34,878 nt of DNA from Acidisphaera sp. L21 (GTDB taxonomy: Bacteria; Pseudomonadota; Alphaproteobacteria; Acetobacterales; Acetobacteraceae). Positions 16,746 to 25,320 of the stretch are shown here, piece by piece; the stretch's first letter is position 1; each line of letters opens with the position of its first letter. Where the stretch lies: the NCBI RefSeq assembly GCF_009765685.1, contig NZ_LMUY01000037.1, forward strand, positions 1 to 34,878, in the 5' to 3' direction. Made by a program: the position numbers and the translations under genes. The notes below the pieces were generated by a model. The model made no database searches. It was not told the DNA's origin and worked only from the letters and a program-made list of their open reading frames with translations.

Positions 16746-19397
16746 TTGGCGGCGATCGACCTCAAGTCCCTGGTTGGGCGGCTGAATGACACGTGCCGGC
16801 GCGCGCTTGAAGGCGCGGCTGGCATGACACTATCGCGAAGCCACTATAATGTCGAAATCGAGCACGTGTTGCTCGGTCTGGTCGATCGTGCCGATACCGA
16901 TGTGGCTGCGATACTGCGGCATTGGGAGGTCGAGACGAGCCGTTTGCTCATCGATCTTAATCGCTCGCTGGATCGCATGAAAACCGGCAACGCCCGCGCA
17001 CCGTCACTATCGCCCGACATTGTCGAGATGGTGAAGCAAGCCTGGCTGCTCGCATCGCTGGAACAGGGCGCGACACGGGTTCGATCTGGTCATTTGTTAT
17101 GGGCGCTCCTGGCGGATGAAACGTTATCCCGCCGGGCAAAGGAAGCGTCGGGCCAATTCGCCCGGATCCAGCCGGATCTGCTGAAGCGGGATTATGCTAG
17201 CGTCTGTGCGAATACCGCCGAACAGGCCGCCGCAACGACGCAAGCCGTCGGCTCCGAAGCGGCAAGTGGCGGGTCGGGCGGCGATAGTGCGCGCGCAGGC
17301 AGTTCGGCCGCGTTGGACCAGTTCACCGTTGATCTCACGGCGCAGGCTCGCGCCGGCAAGATCGATCCGATCCTTGGGCGCGACTTCGAAATCCGTCAAA
17401 TGATCGATATCTTGACCCGGCGGCGTCAGAACAATCCAATCCTGACGGGTGAAGCCGGTGTCGGCAAAACGGCGGTGGTCGAGGGCCTGGCGTTACGAAT
17501 CGCCGAAGGCGACGTTCCGGCACCGCTGAAGGATGTGATCCTCCGCACACTCGATTTGGGCCTGCTACAGGCCGGTGCCGGGGTGAAGGGTGAGTTCGAG
17601 AACCGGCTGCGATCGGTCATCGATGAAACCAAGGCCAGTCCTAAGCCTATCATTCTGTTCATCGACGAGGCCCACACCTTGATCGGCGCTGGTGGAGCGG
17701 CCGGGCAGAACGACGCAGCCAATCTGCTGAAGCCGGCCTTGGCGCGCGGTGAATTGCGTAGCATCGCCGCCACGACCTGGGCCGAGTATAAAAAATACTT
17801 CGAGAAGGATGCTGCCCTCACCCGGCGCTTCCAACCAGTCAAGGTGGAAGAACCGACCGAGCCAGTAGCGATCGCCATGATCCGCGGCCTGGTGGGAACG
17901 CTGGAAAAGCACCACAAGGTTCGGATTTTCGATGAAGCGGTGAGCGAGGCGGTGCGCCTATCCGCCCGTTACATCCCAGCGCGCCAGCTTCCGGACAAGG
18001 CTGTCAGCCTGATCGACACCGCCTGTGCCCGCGTCGCGATGAGCCAGACCGCAATCCCAGCCCCCGTCGAGGACCGGCGCCGGCGGATCGGATTGATTGA
18101 CACCGAGTTGTCGATCCTAGACCGCGAGGCAGCATCCGGCACCGACCACCATACCCGGCGGGACGAGCTTGCGGCGGAGCGCGAAACGGTTGTCGCGGCC
18201 CTCGCCGCGCTTGAGACCCGGTGGGCGGCCGAACAGGCGTTGGTGACGGAAATTACGGAGGCGCGCACCCGGATCGAGGCTGCGGACCCGACGGCCAACC
18301 TCGCCGCCGACCAGGCTGCGCTGAAGGATGCTGGCGAGCGCATCAAGGCGCTGCAGGGCGAACAGCCGCTGATCTTTCCCGTGGTGGACGGCCAGGCCGT
18401 GGCGGAGATCGTGGAGAGCTGGACTGGCATCCCGGCCGGACGCATGCAATCCGATGAAATCCGCACCGTGCTGAACCTGCGGGAGGCAATGACCAAGCGC
18501 GTTGTCGGGCAAGACCACGCGCTGGAGTCGGTCGCCCAAGCCATTCGCACGAGCCGCGCCGGGTTGACCGACCCGCGCAAGCCGATCGGCGTCTTCCTGA
18601 TGGTCGGCACGTCCGGCGTCGGCAAAACCGAAACCGCCCTCACCCTCGCCGATCTGCTGTATGGGGGCGAGCAGAATATGACGACCATCAACATGACCGA
18701 GTTCAAGGAGGAACATAAGGTCAGCCTGCTGATGGGCAGCCCGCCGGGCTACGTCGGCTACGGAGAAGGCGGCCTCCTGACGGAGGCTGTGCGCCGCCGC
18801 CCCTACAGCGTTGTCTTGCTGGATGAGATGGAGAAGGCCCATCCTGGTGTGCAAGACGTGTTCTTTCAGGTGTTCGACAAGGGGAACATGAAGGACGGTG
18901 AGGGTCGCGACATCGACTTCAAGAATACCGTCATCATCATGACGTCGAACGCCGGCACCGACCTAATAGCCAAACTGTTCGCCGACCCGGAAACGGCGCC
19001 AGATGCTGCGGGACTCGCGGATGCATTGCGGCCGGAGTTGTCGAAATACTTCAAACCTGCCTTTCTCGGCCGGGTCACCCTGGTTCCCTATTTTCCGCTG
19101 CCGGACGCGATCATCCGGCAGATCGTCGCCATGCAACTGGGCCGCATCAAGCGCCGCGTGCACGAGGCGTATCGGGCGGATTTCACGTGGGACCCGGTGT
19201 TGGTCGAGACGATTGCAGCGCGGTGTACCGAGAGTTCATCTGGTGCCCGCAACGTGGAGAACATCCTGTCCCGCACCTTGCTGCCGGAGCTATCCGCAGA
19301 GGTGCTGTCCCACCTGGCGGAGGGGCGGGTTGTAGGCCGCATTCATGTTGGGCTGAAGCCCGATGGCGGCTTCAGCTACGACGTTGGCGGCCCGTAA
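16746..19397 (+). CDS. clpV: T6SS sheath-recycling AAA+ ATPase ClpV (TssH)
   Basis: ClpV disassembles the contracted TssB/TssC sheath so subunits can be reused. The 883-residue protein has a Clp N-domain (about 1-160) and a first AAA+ module with Walker A GEAGVGKT (235-242) and Walker B FIDE (305-308). A helical middle domain follows (about 400-540), then a second AAA+ module with Walker A GTSGVGKT (621-628) and Walker B VVLLDE (689-694). The substrate-pore motif GYVGYGEGG is visible in the second module. Both ATPase sites look intact. The start is TTG 16746 with AGAGGGGG upstream; no better start exists before the conserved N-domain. It leads the plus-strand clpV-hcp-vgrG group. Confidence 0.97.
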   Translation: MAAIDLKSLVGRLNDTCRRALEGAAGMTLSRSHYNVEIEHVLLGLVDRADTDVAAILRHWEVETSRLLIDLNRSLDRMKTGNARAPSLSPDIVEMVKQAWLLASLEQGATRVRSGHLLWALLADETLSRRAKEASGQFARIQPDLLKRDYASVCANTAEQAAATTQAVGSEAASGGSGGDSARAGSSAALDQFTVDLTAQARAGKIDPILGRDFEIRQMIDILTRRRQNNPILTGEAGVGKTAVVEGLALRIAEGDVPAPLKDVILRTLDLGLLQAGAGVKGEFENRLRSVIDETKASPKPIILFIDEAHTLIGAGGAAGQNDAANLLKPALARGELRSIAATTWAEYKKYFEKDAALTRRFQPVKVEEPTEPVAIAMIRGLVGTLEKHHKVRIFDEAVSEAVRLSARYIPARQLPDKAVSLIDTACARVAMSQTAIPAPVEDRRRRIGLIDTELSILDREAASGTDHHTRRDELAAERETVVAALAALETRWAAEQALVTEITEARTRIEAADPTANLAADQAALKDAGERIKALQGEQPLIFPVVDGQAVAEIVESWTGIPAGRMQSDEIRTVLNLREAMTKRVVGQDHALESVAQAIRTSRAGLTDPRKPIGVFLMVGTSGVGKTETALTLADLLYGGEQNMTTINMTEFKEEHKVSLLMGSPPGYVGYGEGGLLTEAVRRRPYSVVLLDEMEKAHPGVQDVFFQVFDKGNMKDGEGRDIDFKNTVIIMTSNAGTDLIAKLFADPETAPDAAGLADALRPELSKYFKPAFLGRVTLVPYFPLPDAIIRQIVAMQLGRIKRRVHEAYRADFTWDPVLVETIAARCTESSSGARNVENILSRTLLPELSAEVLSHLAEGRVVGRIHVGLKPDGGFSYDVGGP

Positions 19398-19442
19398 CAC
19401 AGCCAGGACGGGTATTCCCATCACCACAAGGAGATCGATACG

Positions 19443-19919
19443 ATGGCCATCTATATGAAATTCGGCGACATCAAGGGCCGGGTTGCGACGGAGGGGTTTA
19501 AGGAATGGATCGAACTGATGTCGTTCCAGCATGGCGTCGGCCGTGCCGTCACCTCGGGATCCGGCGGCAAGCAGCGTGAGGGCAGCAACCCCGAAATTTC
19601 CGAGGTAGTGGTCACCAAGGTGTTCGACGACGCGTCGTCCAAGCTGTATCAAGACGCTCTGGCCGGCTCGTTCGATACGAAGGTGGAATTCAAGTTCACC
19701 ACCACGACGAAGAACAAGATCGACACCTATCTGGCCTATGAACTGAAGCAATGCGGTGTCAGCAGCTATTCGATGTCCAGCGGCGGTGATAATCCAATGG
19801 AATCGCTTTCCCTGAACTTTACCAATATCCTGGTTTCGCCTTCTCCGCTGGACGATAAGGGATCGCCCAAGGCTGGTCCGAAGGTTGGTTACGACCTCAT
19901 GGCGCTGAAGGCGAGCTGA
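19443..19919 (+). CDS. hcp: T6SS inner-tube protein Hcp (TssD)
   Basis: Hcp hexamers stack into the tube propelled by sheath contraction, and small effectors can ride inside. The 158-residue protein shows the Hcp fold pattern: IYMKFGDIKGRV at the N terminus, WIELMSFQHGVGRAV, SEVVVTKVFDDASSKLYQDA, VEFKFTTTTKN and SLSLNFTNILV. No C-terminal effector extension is present. The ATG has a strong AAGGAGA ribosome site ten bases upstream, stronger than its neighbours, in keeping with Hcp being needed in large amounts. A GC-rich hairpin lies shortly after the stop. Confidence 0.97.
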   Translation: MAIYMKFGDIKGRVATEGFKEWIELMSFQHGVGRAVTSGSGGKQREGSNPEISEVVVTKVFDDASSKLYQDALAGSFDTKVEFKFTTTTKNKIDTYLAYELKQCGVSSYSMSSGGDNPMESLSLNFTNILVSPSPLDDKGSPKAGPKVGYDLMALKAS

Positions 19920-19947
19920 TCAAGGCGCCTCGCCGGGCGGATGGTTT

Positions 19948-19967
19948 GCGGCGCTTTCGGGCGCCGC
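19948..19967 (+). terminator. GC-rich hairpin after hcp (possible mRNA stabiliser or attenuator)
   Basis: A perfect seven-base stem GCGGCGC/GCGCCGC with a six-base TTTCGG loop begins 28 bases after the hcp stop. No run of T follows, so it is not a classical intrinsic terminator. A structure here could protect the hcp transcript from 3' decay or reduce read-through into the downstream genes, giving hcp a higher yield than vgrG. In such GC-rich DNA a stem of this size can arise by chance. Confidence 0.35.
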
Positions 19968-20006
19968 CGACCGCCGCCGGTTCCGTGTGCGTGTGAAGGG
20001 AATTTG

Positions 20007-20594
20007 ATGACGACTCGGCCTCTACTGCGCCTCCGGCGGTTTGCCCTGGCGCCTCTACTGCTCGGCGCCATTGGTGCTGCGCTGCCATCGCGCACGCAGG
20101 CTGCTACGCCTACACCGGCACCGGCACCGGCAGCCGCTACGACAGCGCCCCAGCGAACCACGGCAACGTTTGGTGACTGGACGTTGCGGTGCGAGCGCCC
20201 CGGCGGGGGTAGCATGCAAGTGTGTGAAATCGCCCAAGTTTTGTCGGCGCAGGGACAGCCCGTGGCGCAGATCGTCATGGGGCGCCCTGCCCGGGGTGAG
20301 CCATTGCAGTTGACCATTCTGGTGCCCACCAGCGTCACCCTAGGGCAGCAACCCAGGCTGGGTGGCCCTGGGAAGGACAGCCCGGCCATTGATCTGGCGT
20401 GGCGTCGTTGCCTGCCAGGCGGGTGTCTCGCCGCCGCTTCGATGTCCGACGACGTCGCAAAGCAGTTGCGCGCCCGCACCGACGCGACCAGGATCGTGTA
20501 TCTGGATGGTTCTGGGAAGGAGGCCGCTTTGCCCTTCTCACCAAAAGGCCTCGTACAAGCGCTGGACGCGCTCACGCGCGAGGAAGCATCGTAA
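20007..20594 (+). CDS. Exported protein of the invasion-associated locus B (IalB) family
   Basis: A 195-residue protein with a likely Sec signal peptide (basic RLRRF, hydrophobic LAPLLLGAIGAAL at about 14-26, then polar SRTQA, cleavage near residue 32). An alanine/proline-rich linker (33-48) precedes an IalB-like domain that opens with FGDWTLRC (55-62). Four cysteines (62, 73, 135, 140) could form the two disulfides expected of a periplasmic protein. Members are common in alphaproteobacteria; Bartonella IalB is tied to erythrocyte invasion, but the molecular role is generally unknown. ATG 20007 follows AAGGGA. The gene sits between hcp and vgrG, an unusual place, so it may assist or protect against this T6SS. 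That link rests only on position. Confidence 0.8.
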   Translation: MTTRPLLRLRRFALAPLLLGAIGAALPSRTQAATPTPAPAPAAATTAPQRTTATFGDWTLRCERPGGGSMQVCEIAQVLSAQGQPVAQIVMGRPARGEPLQLTILVPTSVTLGQQPRLGGPGKDSPAIDLAWRRCLPGGCLAAASMSDDVAKQLRARTDATRIVYLDGSGKEAALPFSPKGLVQALDALTREEAS

Positions 20595-20637
20595 CGTCGG
20601 TGAACCAACACTCGGTCCGAACTGGAGGACGGCAGCC

Positions 20638-23061
20638 ATGAGCGATGCCCAGACCAAGCGCGGGGACGAGTACGGTGGCATTACCCAGACAGGACGGTCT
20701 ATTGCGATCGATTCCTCGCTTGGGCCGGACGTATTGCTTCTCACCGCGATTGAGGGGGAGGAGGCCGTTTCGCGGCCATTTTTGTATACCGTCGACTTTT
20801 TGACGCAGGCATCGGACAGCGAGGTCCGCGATCTGATCGGCAAACGGGTCACATTATGGTTGCAGAACGACCGGGAGGATTGGCGCCGGCCTGTTAACGG
20901 CTTCGTCCGCCGCATCACCGGACAACCCGTTACCATGCGCGGGCATGGCGGCTATCGGGCGGAAATCGTCCCCCGACTGTGGTTCATGGATTGCACTGCG
21001 GATTGCCGCATTTTTCAATCCATGACCTACCCGGCGATTATCCAGGCGATGCTGGACGAATACGGCGTCACCGATTACGACCTCAAACTGCTGAAGACCG
21101 ACTACCCCACCGTCGATTACTGCGTGCAATATCGCGAGTCAGCCTTGGCTTTCGTGTCGCGGTTGATGGAGCATGTCGGGATCTTCTTTTTCCACGAACA
21201 TACCGCAGATCGTCACACGCTGGTGATGTCGGACAGCAACCACCTGACAAAATTCACCACGCCGCGCCAGCTTGCCACCGCCTCGCGCGCCGACATGGGG
21301 GAGATCCAGCGTGTGTGGAGCGACGTGGTGTTCCGGCCGGGCACCTGGGCGCTTAGCGATTATGATTTCGAAGCGCCTTCTAAGCTCATGAAAAAACAGG
21401 CCAGGACAACCCTCCCCGTGGCGATGATGCCGCAGCATGAGTGGTTCGAATTCCCCGGCGGTTACACCGACCAGCGGGTCGGGGATTTCCTGACCCGGGT
21501 CCGGATGGAGACGGAGGAGGCGCATCACGACCGCCTGTTCGGTATCGCTGGCGTCTGCGCCCTGCAATCCGGCTTCCGGTTCGACCTGGTGGACCACGGC
21601 GCGGTTTCCGATACGGAGCCATCGGGCTATTTTCTGACAGAAGTTCGGCACCACGCCCAGGAACGTGGCTACTTCTTGGAGCAGGGCGGCAGCAGCGATT
21701 ATAGCTGCGAGTTTACCGCCATCCCCGCCGCGGTGCAGTATCGGCCGCTGCGAGCCACGCCGAAATCCATCATCCAAGGCGCGCAGACGGCGACCGTGGT
21801 CTCCCCAAGCGCCGGCGATCCAATCTATACAGACGAATATGGGCGGGTGAAAGTTCACTTTCATTGGGATCGTCGGGGTCAGCGAGCCTCAGGCGCCACG
21901 TCCTGCTGGCTCCGGGTGTCACAGAATAGCGCTGGTGCCGGGTTCGGTGGGATTGCAATTCCCCATGCCGGGCAGGAGGTGATCGTCGACTTTCTGGAGG
22001 GCGACCCAGATCGTCCGTTAATTACCGGACGAGTGCACAACGCCGAAAAGATTACTCCGACCGATCTTCCGGCGGACAAGCACAAGACGATTACCCGGGA
22101 TCACGGGAATAATAAAATTGTCATGTATGGCGAAGCGGGCTCGGAATATCTTTCGATTATCAGCCCGAGGGCCGTAAACGTCGTCTCGTTTGGCGGCATT
22201 GCGAAACCCCTGTCGGCCGGTGTTCCGTTCGATGACGCAGACGGGCAGATCTTGGGCACGAACCCCGGGCTCGATGATCTAAAAGCCATCGCCGCCGCAT
22301 TGGCCAAGGACACCAAGGCCAGCAACGTTGCCACCGACGGTAGCATCAACACGATCGCGGAGAAGGATAACAATTCCTTCGTCGGCGGCATGAACAACAG
22401 CTACACCGACTCGGACAGCAACAGTTGGGTCGGCGGCAACAGCAACGCCCAGATCAATGGAGATGGTCACACCAAGACACTCAAAGATTCTTACACCGAG
22501 GTCATGCTGCAATCGATTACGCACATTCACAAAAAGTCATCTACCTACAACCTCGCCGATGCGCTCAGCGAAACGACGGGGATGAACCAAAGTAAGACGT
22601 TTGGTGAGTCGCAGACCTATGTCTATGGCACATCCTATGCCTTCACCCAGCCGTATTCCTACACCATCGTCATCGGCGTCAGTGTCGGCGTCGTCATTGG
22701 AACCAGTACGGCCACGGTCGTCGGTAACAGCAACACCATCACGCTGGCGCTCGGATTCGCATTGACAGGAAGTGGGTCCGTGCAAGTCAACAAGGCCTAT
22801 ACGTACACGATCACGGCCGGCGACGAGAAGAACTCTAGCCTGGAATCATCGACGGATTGTGCAACCTGGTCCATAACTTCCGCCGGCACAGGCAGTGTCT
22901 CGGCGTCGATCATCGACTTTTCCGCCAAATCGATGGCCACCGTCGAAGCGCCCGATCTATATCTGAAAGGCAAGGCCTCCGTGTCGATGGAAGCGCCTTC
23001 GGTGAAGATTAGCGGGTCCGGCACTGCAACGATGTCCGGCGCACAGATCAAAATCGGATGA
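20638..23061 (+). CDS. vgrG: T6SS spike protein VgrG (TssI) with long C-terminal needle
   Basis: VgrG trimers form the puncturing spike on the Hcp tube. The 807-residue protein has the gp27-like hub (about 20-370; RPFLYTVDFL, YRESALAFVSRLMEHVGIFF) and the gp5-type OB domain (about 396-470; YTDEYGRVKVHFHWD, GGIAIPHAGQEVIVDFLEGD, DRPLITGRVHN). About 330 further residues rich in Asn, Ser, Thr, Gly and Val follow, ending in a DUF2345-like beta-repeat (LKGKASVSMEAPSVKISG). No catalytic motif was recognised in the extension, so it looks like an elongated needle rather than an enzymatic domain. The ATG at 20638 has CTGGAGGA upstream; the frame extends into ialB only as shadow sequence. Genes for DUF2169, DUF3540 and DUF4150 proteins follow. 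Confidence 0.96.
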   Translation: MSDAQTKRGDEYGGITQTGRSIAIDSSLGPDVLLLTAIEGEEAVSRPFLYTVDFLTQASDSEVRDLIGKRVTLWLQNDREDWRRPVNGFVRRITGQPVTMRGHGGYRAEIVPRLWFMDCTADCRIFQSMTYPAIIQAMLDEYGVTDYDLKLLKTDYPTVDYCVQYRESALAFVSRLMEHVGIFFFHEHTADRHTLVMSDSNHLTKFTTPRQLATASRADMGEIQRVWSDVVFRPGTWALSDYDFEAPSKLMKKQARTTLPVAMMPQHEWFEFPGGYTDQRVGDFLTRVRMETEEAHHDRLFGIAGVCALQSGFRFDLVDHGAVSDTEPSGYFLTEVRHHAQERGYFLEQGGSSDYSCEFTAIPAAVQYRPLRATPKSIIQGAQTATVVSPSAGDPIYTDEYGRVKVHFHWDRRGQRASGATSCWLRVSQNSAGAGFGGIAIPHAGQEVIVDFLEGDPDRPLITGRVHNAEKITPTDLPADKHKTITRDHGNNKIVMYGEAGSEYLSIISPRAVNVVSFGGIAKPLSAGVPFDDADGQILGTNPGLDDLKAIAAALAKDTKASNVATDGSINTIAEKDNNSFVGGMNNSYTDSDSNSWVGGNSNAQINGDGHTKTLKDSYTEVMLQSITHIHKKSSTYNLADALSETTGMNQSKTFGESQTYVYGTSYAFTQPYSYTIVIGVSVGVVIGTSTATVVGNSNTITLALGFALTGSGSVQVNKAYTYTITAGDEKNSSLESSTDCATWSITSAGTGSVSASIIDFSAKSMATVEAPDLYLKGKASVSMEAPSVKISGSGTATMSGAQIKIG

Positions 23062-23082
23062 TGTCACCCAGGGGCGTCTAAC

Positions 23083-25320
23083 ATGCGTCTGCTGCACCAT
23101 GGCAATGAACCCGCACACACCGATCTTGCCTGGTATTTTCGCACCATGCCGGCCGCACACCGGACTTGCCAACTCGTCGTCTGCGGCTCGATGCTGGTGT
23201 CGCATTCGAACGAAGCGCCGGTGAGGGTCGATAGCGAGCATAGCGCGGGGTATCGCGCAGCACCATACAAGGTTGCAGGCGATCTGCTGGTGAGCGGCCG
23301 GGCTTGGCCTGCCGGCGGCGGCTTGGCGAGCGGGGTGCGCGTTGCCGTAACGATTGGGGCGTGGCGGAAGGAACTGGCCGTATTCGGCGACCGCATCTGG
23401 GAAATGGGGGTCTCCGGCATGGCGTCTACCCGCCCCTTGCCGTTTCAATCCATGCCCATCACCTACGACCGCGCATTTGGTGGCCTGGGCAATAAATGGA
23501 ACCCCACCGGTCTTGGTATGGGCCATGGCGATCGCAGCATACGGCTGCCGAATGTCGAAGCGCTGGATCGCCTCATCAGCCAACCAACGGCCCGACCTGA
23601 GCCCGCCGGGTTCGGACCGATCGACCCTTTCTGGCGGCCACGCAGCGACCGGTTTGGCACGTTCAACGCCGACTGGCTTTCCACCGAGTGGCCCGGCATG
23701 CCGGCGGATTTCGACCTGCGCCACTGGAACCAGGCGCCGCAGGACCAGCAATTCTCCGGCTGGTTTCGCGGCGATGAGCAGATCAGCGTCTACAACATGC
23801 ACCCCGACCAGCCTCGCCTGGACATCGCCCTGCCAGGCCGACGGGCACGCGCCTTCATTGCCGGGGTTGATGGCGAGTTTGGTGAGATCAACCTGCGGCT
23901 GGACACGATCGCCGTCGATATGGAGGCGGGATATACGGAACTGACCTGGCGCGGGGCCATCCCCGTGCGCACCCCTCGCCTGCGCGACCTGGCATTCCTA
24001 TTCACCACGGCCGAGGACTTCGCCGCCCCGTTGACGGCGGAAACTTGTCGCGACGCCTTCGAGCGTACGCGGCGTGAGGTTTACCCCACGCCGGAGGAGC
24101 ACGCTGTGGACATGGCAGAGACACGTGACTCGCGGGAGGCGGAGCAGCAGCGGCGGCAAGCGGCGGACGCGGCGGAGCGACGCAGGATGCTCGCCCGCGC
24201 CGACGCCATGATCACGACTGCAGCGCGGGAGGCAGACGAACAAACCAAGGAGCATGGTGGCCCGGCAGCAGCACCGACCAGCGCCATGGAAACCACGATC
24301 GCATCAGTACGGGAGCACGACGCCGACAAAGCGGAGGAATTGGAGGCAGCGTGGCAGGACGCACAGGCGAACATCCCAGGCCCGACGCAGCGTTGGACGC
24401 GCGAGCGCGTCATTGCCGCCCACGCAGCCGGAGAGGCAATGTCCAACGCCACCTTGGCCGGGCTGGACCTGTCCGCCCTGGTGCTCGACGGAGCCGTTTT
24501 GTCGGGGGCGGATTTGTCCAGCGCGACTCTCGTGGGTAGTTCGCTACGGGGCGCCAATCTGGGCAGCGCCAACTTATCCATGGCCGATGCCACCGATGTC
24601 GACTTTCACGCCGCCAACCTAACGAGCGTATCACTGACCGGAATGACCGCAACCGGCGCCAGCTTTGCCGCGGCCGATATGGCAGGCGCCAATCTATCCG
24701 GCATGCACGCAGCCGGTGCACGGTTCGACGGCGCGCAAGGCAGCCGCGCCGATTTCGCTTGCGCCGATCTTACAGGCGCATCTTTTGCCGGCACCTATCT
24801 CCCGGGCGCCAATTTCTCGGACGCGCTTCTGTCGGACGCAATTTTCGACGACGCGACGCTCACCGAGGCCGATCTGGGCGGCGCAACTGCGATCCGCGCG
24901 TCGTTCATCGATGCGGACATGGTCAATCTGCGGGCGGCGGGGACAGACCTGCGCAACGCGGTGCTGACCCGTGCGCATGCGCCGCGATCGATATGGCAGC
25001 GCGCCAGGCTGGACGGCGCCGATCTGTCGCGGGCGGTGCTCAACTGGGCGATCTTTGCCGAGGCGTCCCTGGATGGCGCCAAGTTCGACCGAGCGTGGCT
25101 AGAGGATTCCAAGTTCGACGAGGCCAGCCTGCGGGGCGCTCACCTCACCCGCGCCAAAATGGTGCGGGCGTCGCTGGAATGGACCGACCTTACCGACGCG
25201 GATTTGTCGGGTTCCAATCTGTATAATGCAGGGCTTTATAACGCGGATTGTACACGGCTGCGCTACGATGGCTGCTATCTCACCGGCACGTTGCTCGCGC
25301 CGACGCCGCTCACCTCATGA
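23083..25320 (+). CDS. DUF2169 family T6SS adaptor with C-terminal pentapeptide repeats
   Basis: A 745-residue protein. The N-terminal DUF2169 domain (about 15-310) shows the expected YRAAPYKVAGDLLVSGRAWP, FGDRIWE, PITYDRAFGG, NPTGLGMG and the FWRPRSDRFGTFNADWL-type block. Next is a highly charged, probably coiled-coil stretch (about 335-430; many Glu, Arg and Ala). From about 453 to 740 there are tandem pentapeptide repeats of the A(D/N)LXX type, which fold as a right-handed quadrilateral beta-helix. DUF2169 proteins are known T6SS adaptors that load DUF4150 (PAAR-like) cargo onto VgrG, for example in Agrobacterium. The gene follows vgrG by 21 bases and overlaps the next gene by four (ATGA), so the same role is likely here. 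Confidence 0.88.
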   Translation: MRLLHHGNEPAHTDLAWYFRTMPAAHRTCQLVVCGSMLVSHSNEAPVRVDSEHSAGYRAAPYKVAGDLLVSGRAWPAGGGLASGVRVAVTIGAWRKELAVFGDRIWEMGVSGMASTRPLPFQSMPITYDRAFGGLGNKWNPTGLGMGHGDRSIRLPNVEALDRLISQPTARPEPAGFGPIDPFWRPRSDRFGTFNADWLSTEWPGMPADFDLRHWNQAPQDQQFSGWFRGDEQISVYNMHPDQPRLDIALPGRRARAFIAGVDGEFGEINLRLDTIAVDMEAGYTELTWRGAIPVRTPRLRDLAFLFTTAEDFAAPLTAETCRDAFERTRREVYPTPEEHAVDMAETRDSREAEQQRRQAADAAERRRMLARADAMITTAAREADEQTKEHGGPAAAPTSAMETTIASVREHDADKAEELEAAWQDAQANIPGPTQRWTRERVIAAHAAGEAMSNATLAGLDLSALVLDGAVLSGADLSSATLVGSSLRGANLGSANLSMADATDVDFHAANLTSVSLTGMTATGASFAAADMAGANLSGMHAAGARFDGAQGSRADFACADLTGASFAGTYLPGANFSDALLSDAIFDDATLTEADLGGATAIRASFIDADMVNLRAAGTDLRNAVLTRAHAPRSIWQRARLDGADLSRAVLNWAIFAEASLDGAKFDRAWLEDSKFDEASLRGAHLTRAKMVRASLEWTDLTDADLSGSNLYNAGLYNADCTRLRYDGCYLTGTLLAPTPLTS
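24439..25305 (+). repeat. Pentapeptide-repeat array in the DUF2169 protein
   Basis: Codons of about 57 consecutive five-residue units with hydrophobic residues (mainly L or F) at the centre and A or S two positions before, for example ADLSS, ANLGS, ANLSM and ADLTG. The DNA repeats are degenerate, so this is a protein-level repeat rather than a DNA tandem array. It is somewhat irregular near RSIWQRARL, where the helix may kink. Confidence 0.85.

Noticed and set aside
17969-18854. Two 245-residue open frames on the minus strand inside clpV
   Set aside because: They lie opposite the conserved second ATPase module of ClpV; composition is that of shadow frames.
20362-20637. N-terminal extension of VgrG overlapping the IalB-like gene
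   Set aside because: The extra residues are not VgrG-like, and an ATG with a good ribosome site at 20638 begins right before the conserved hub.
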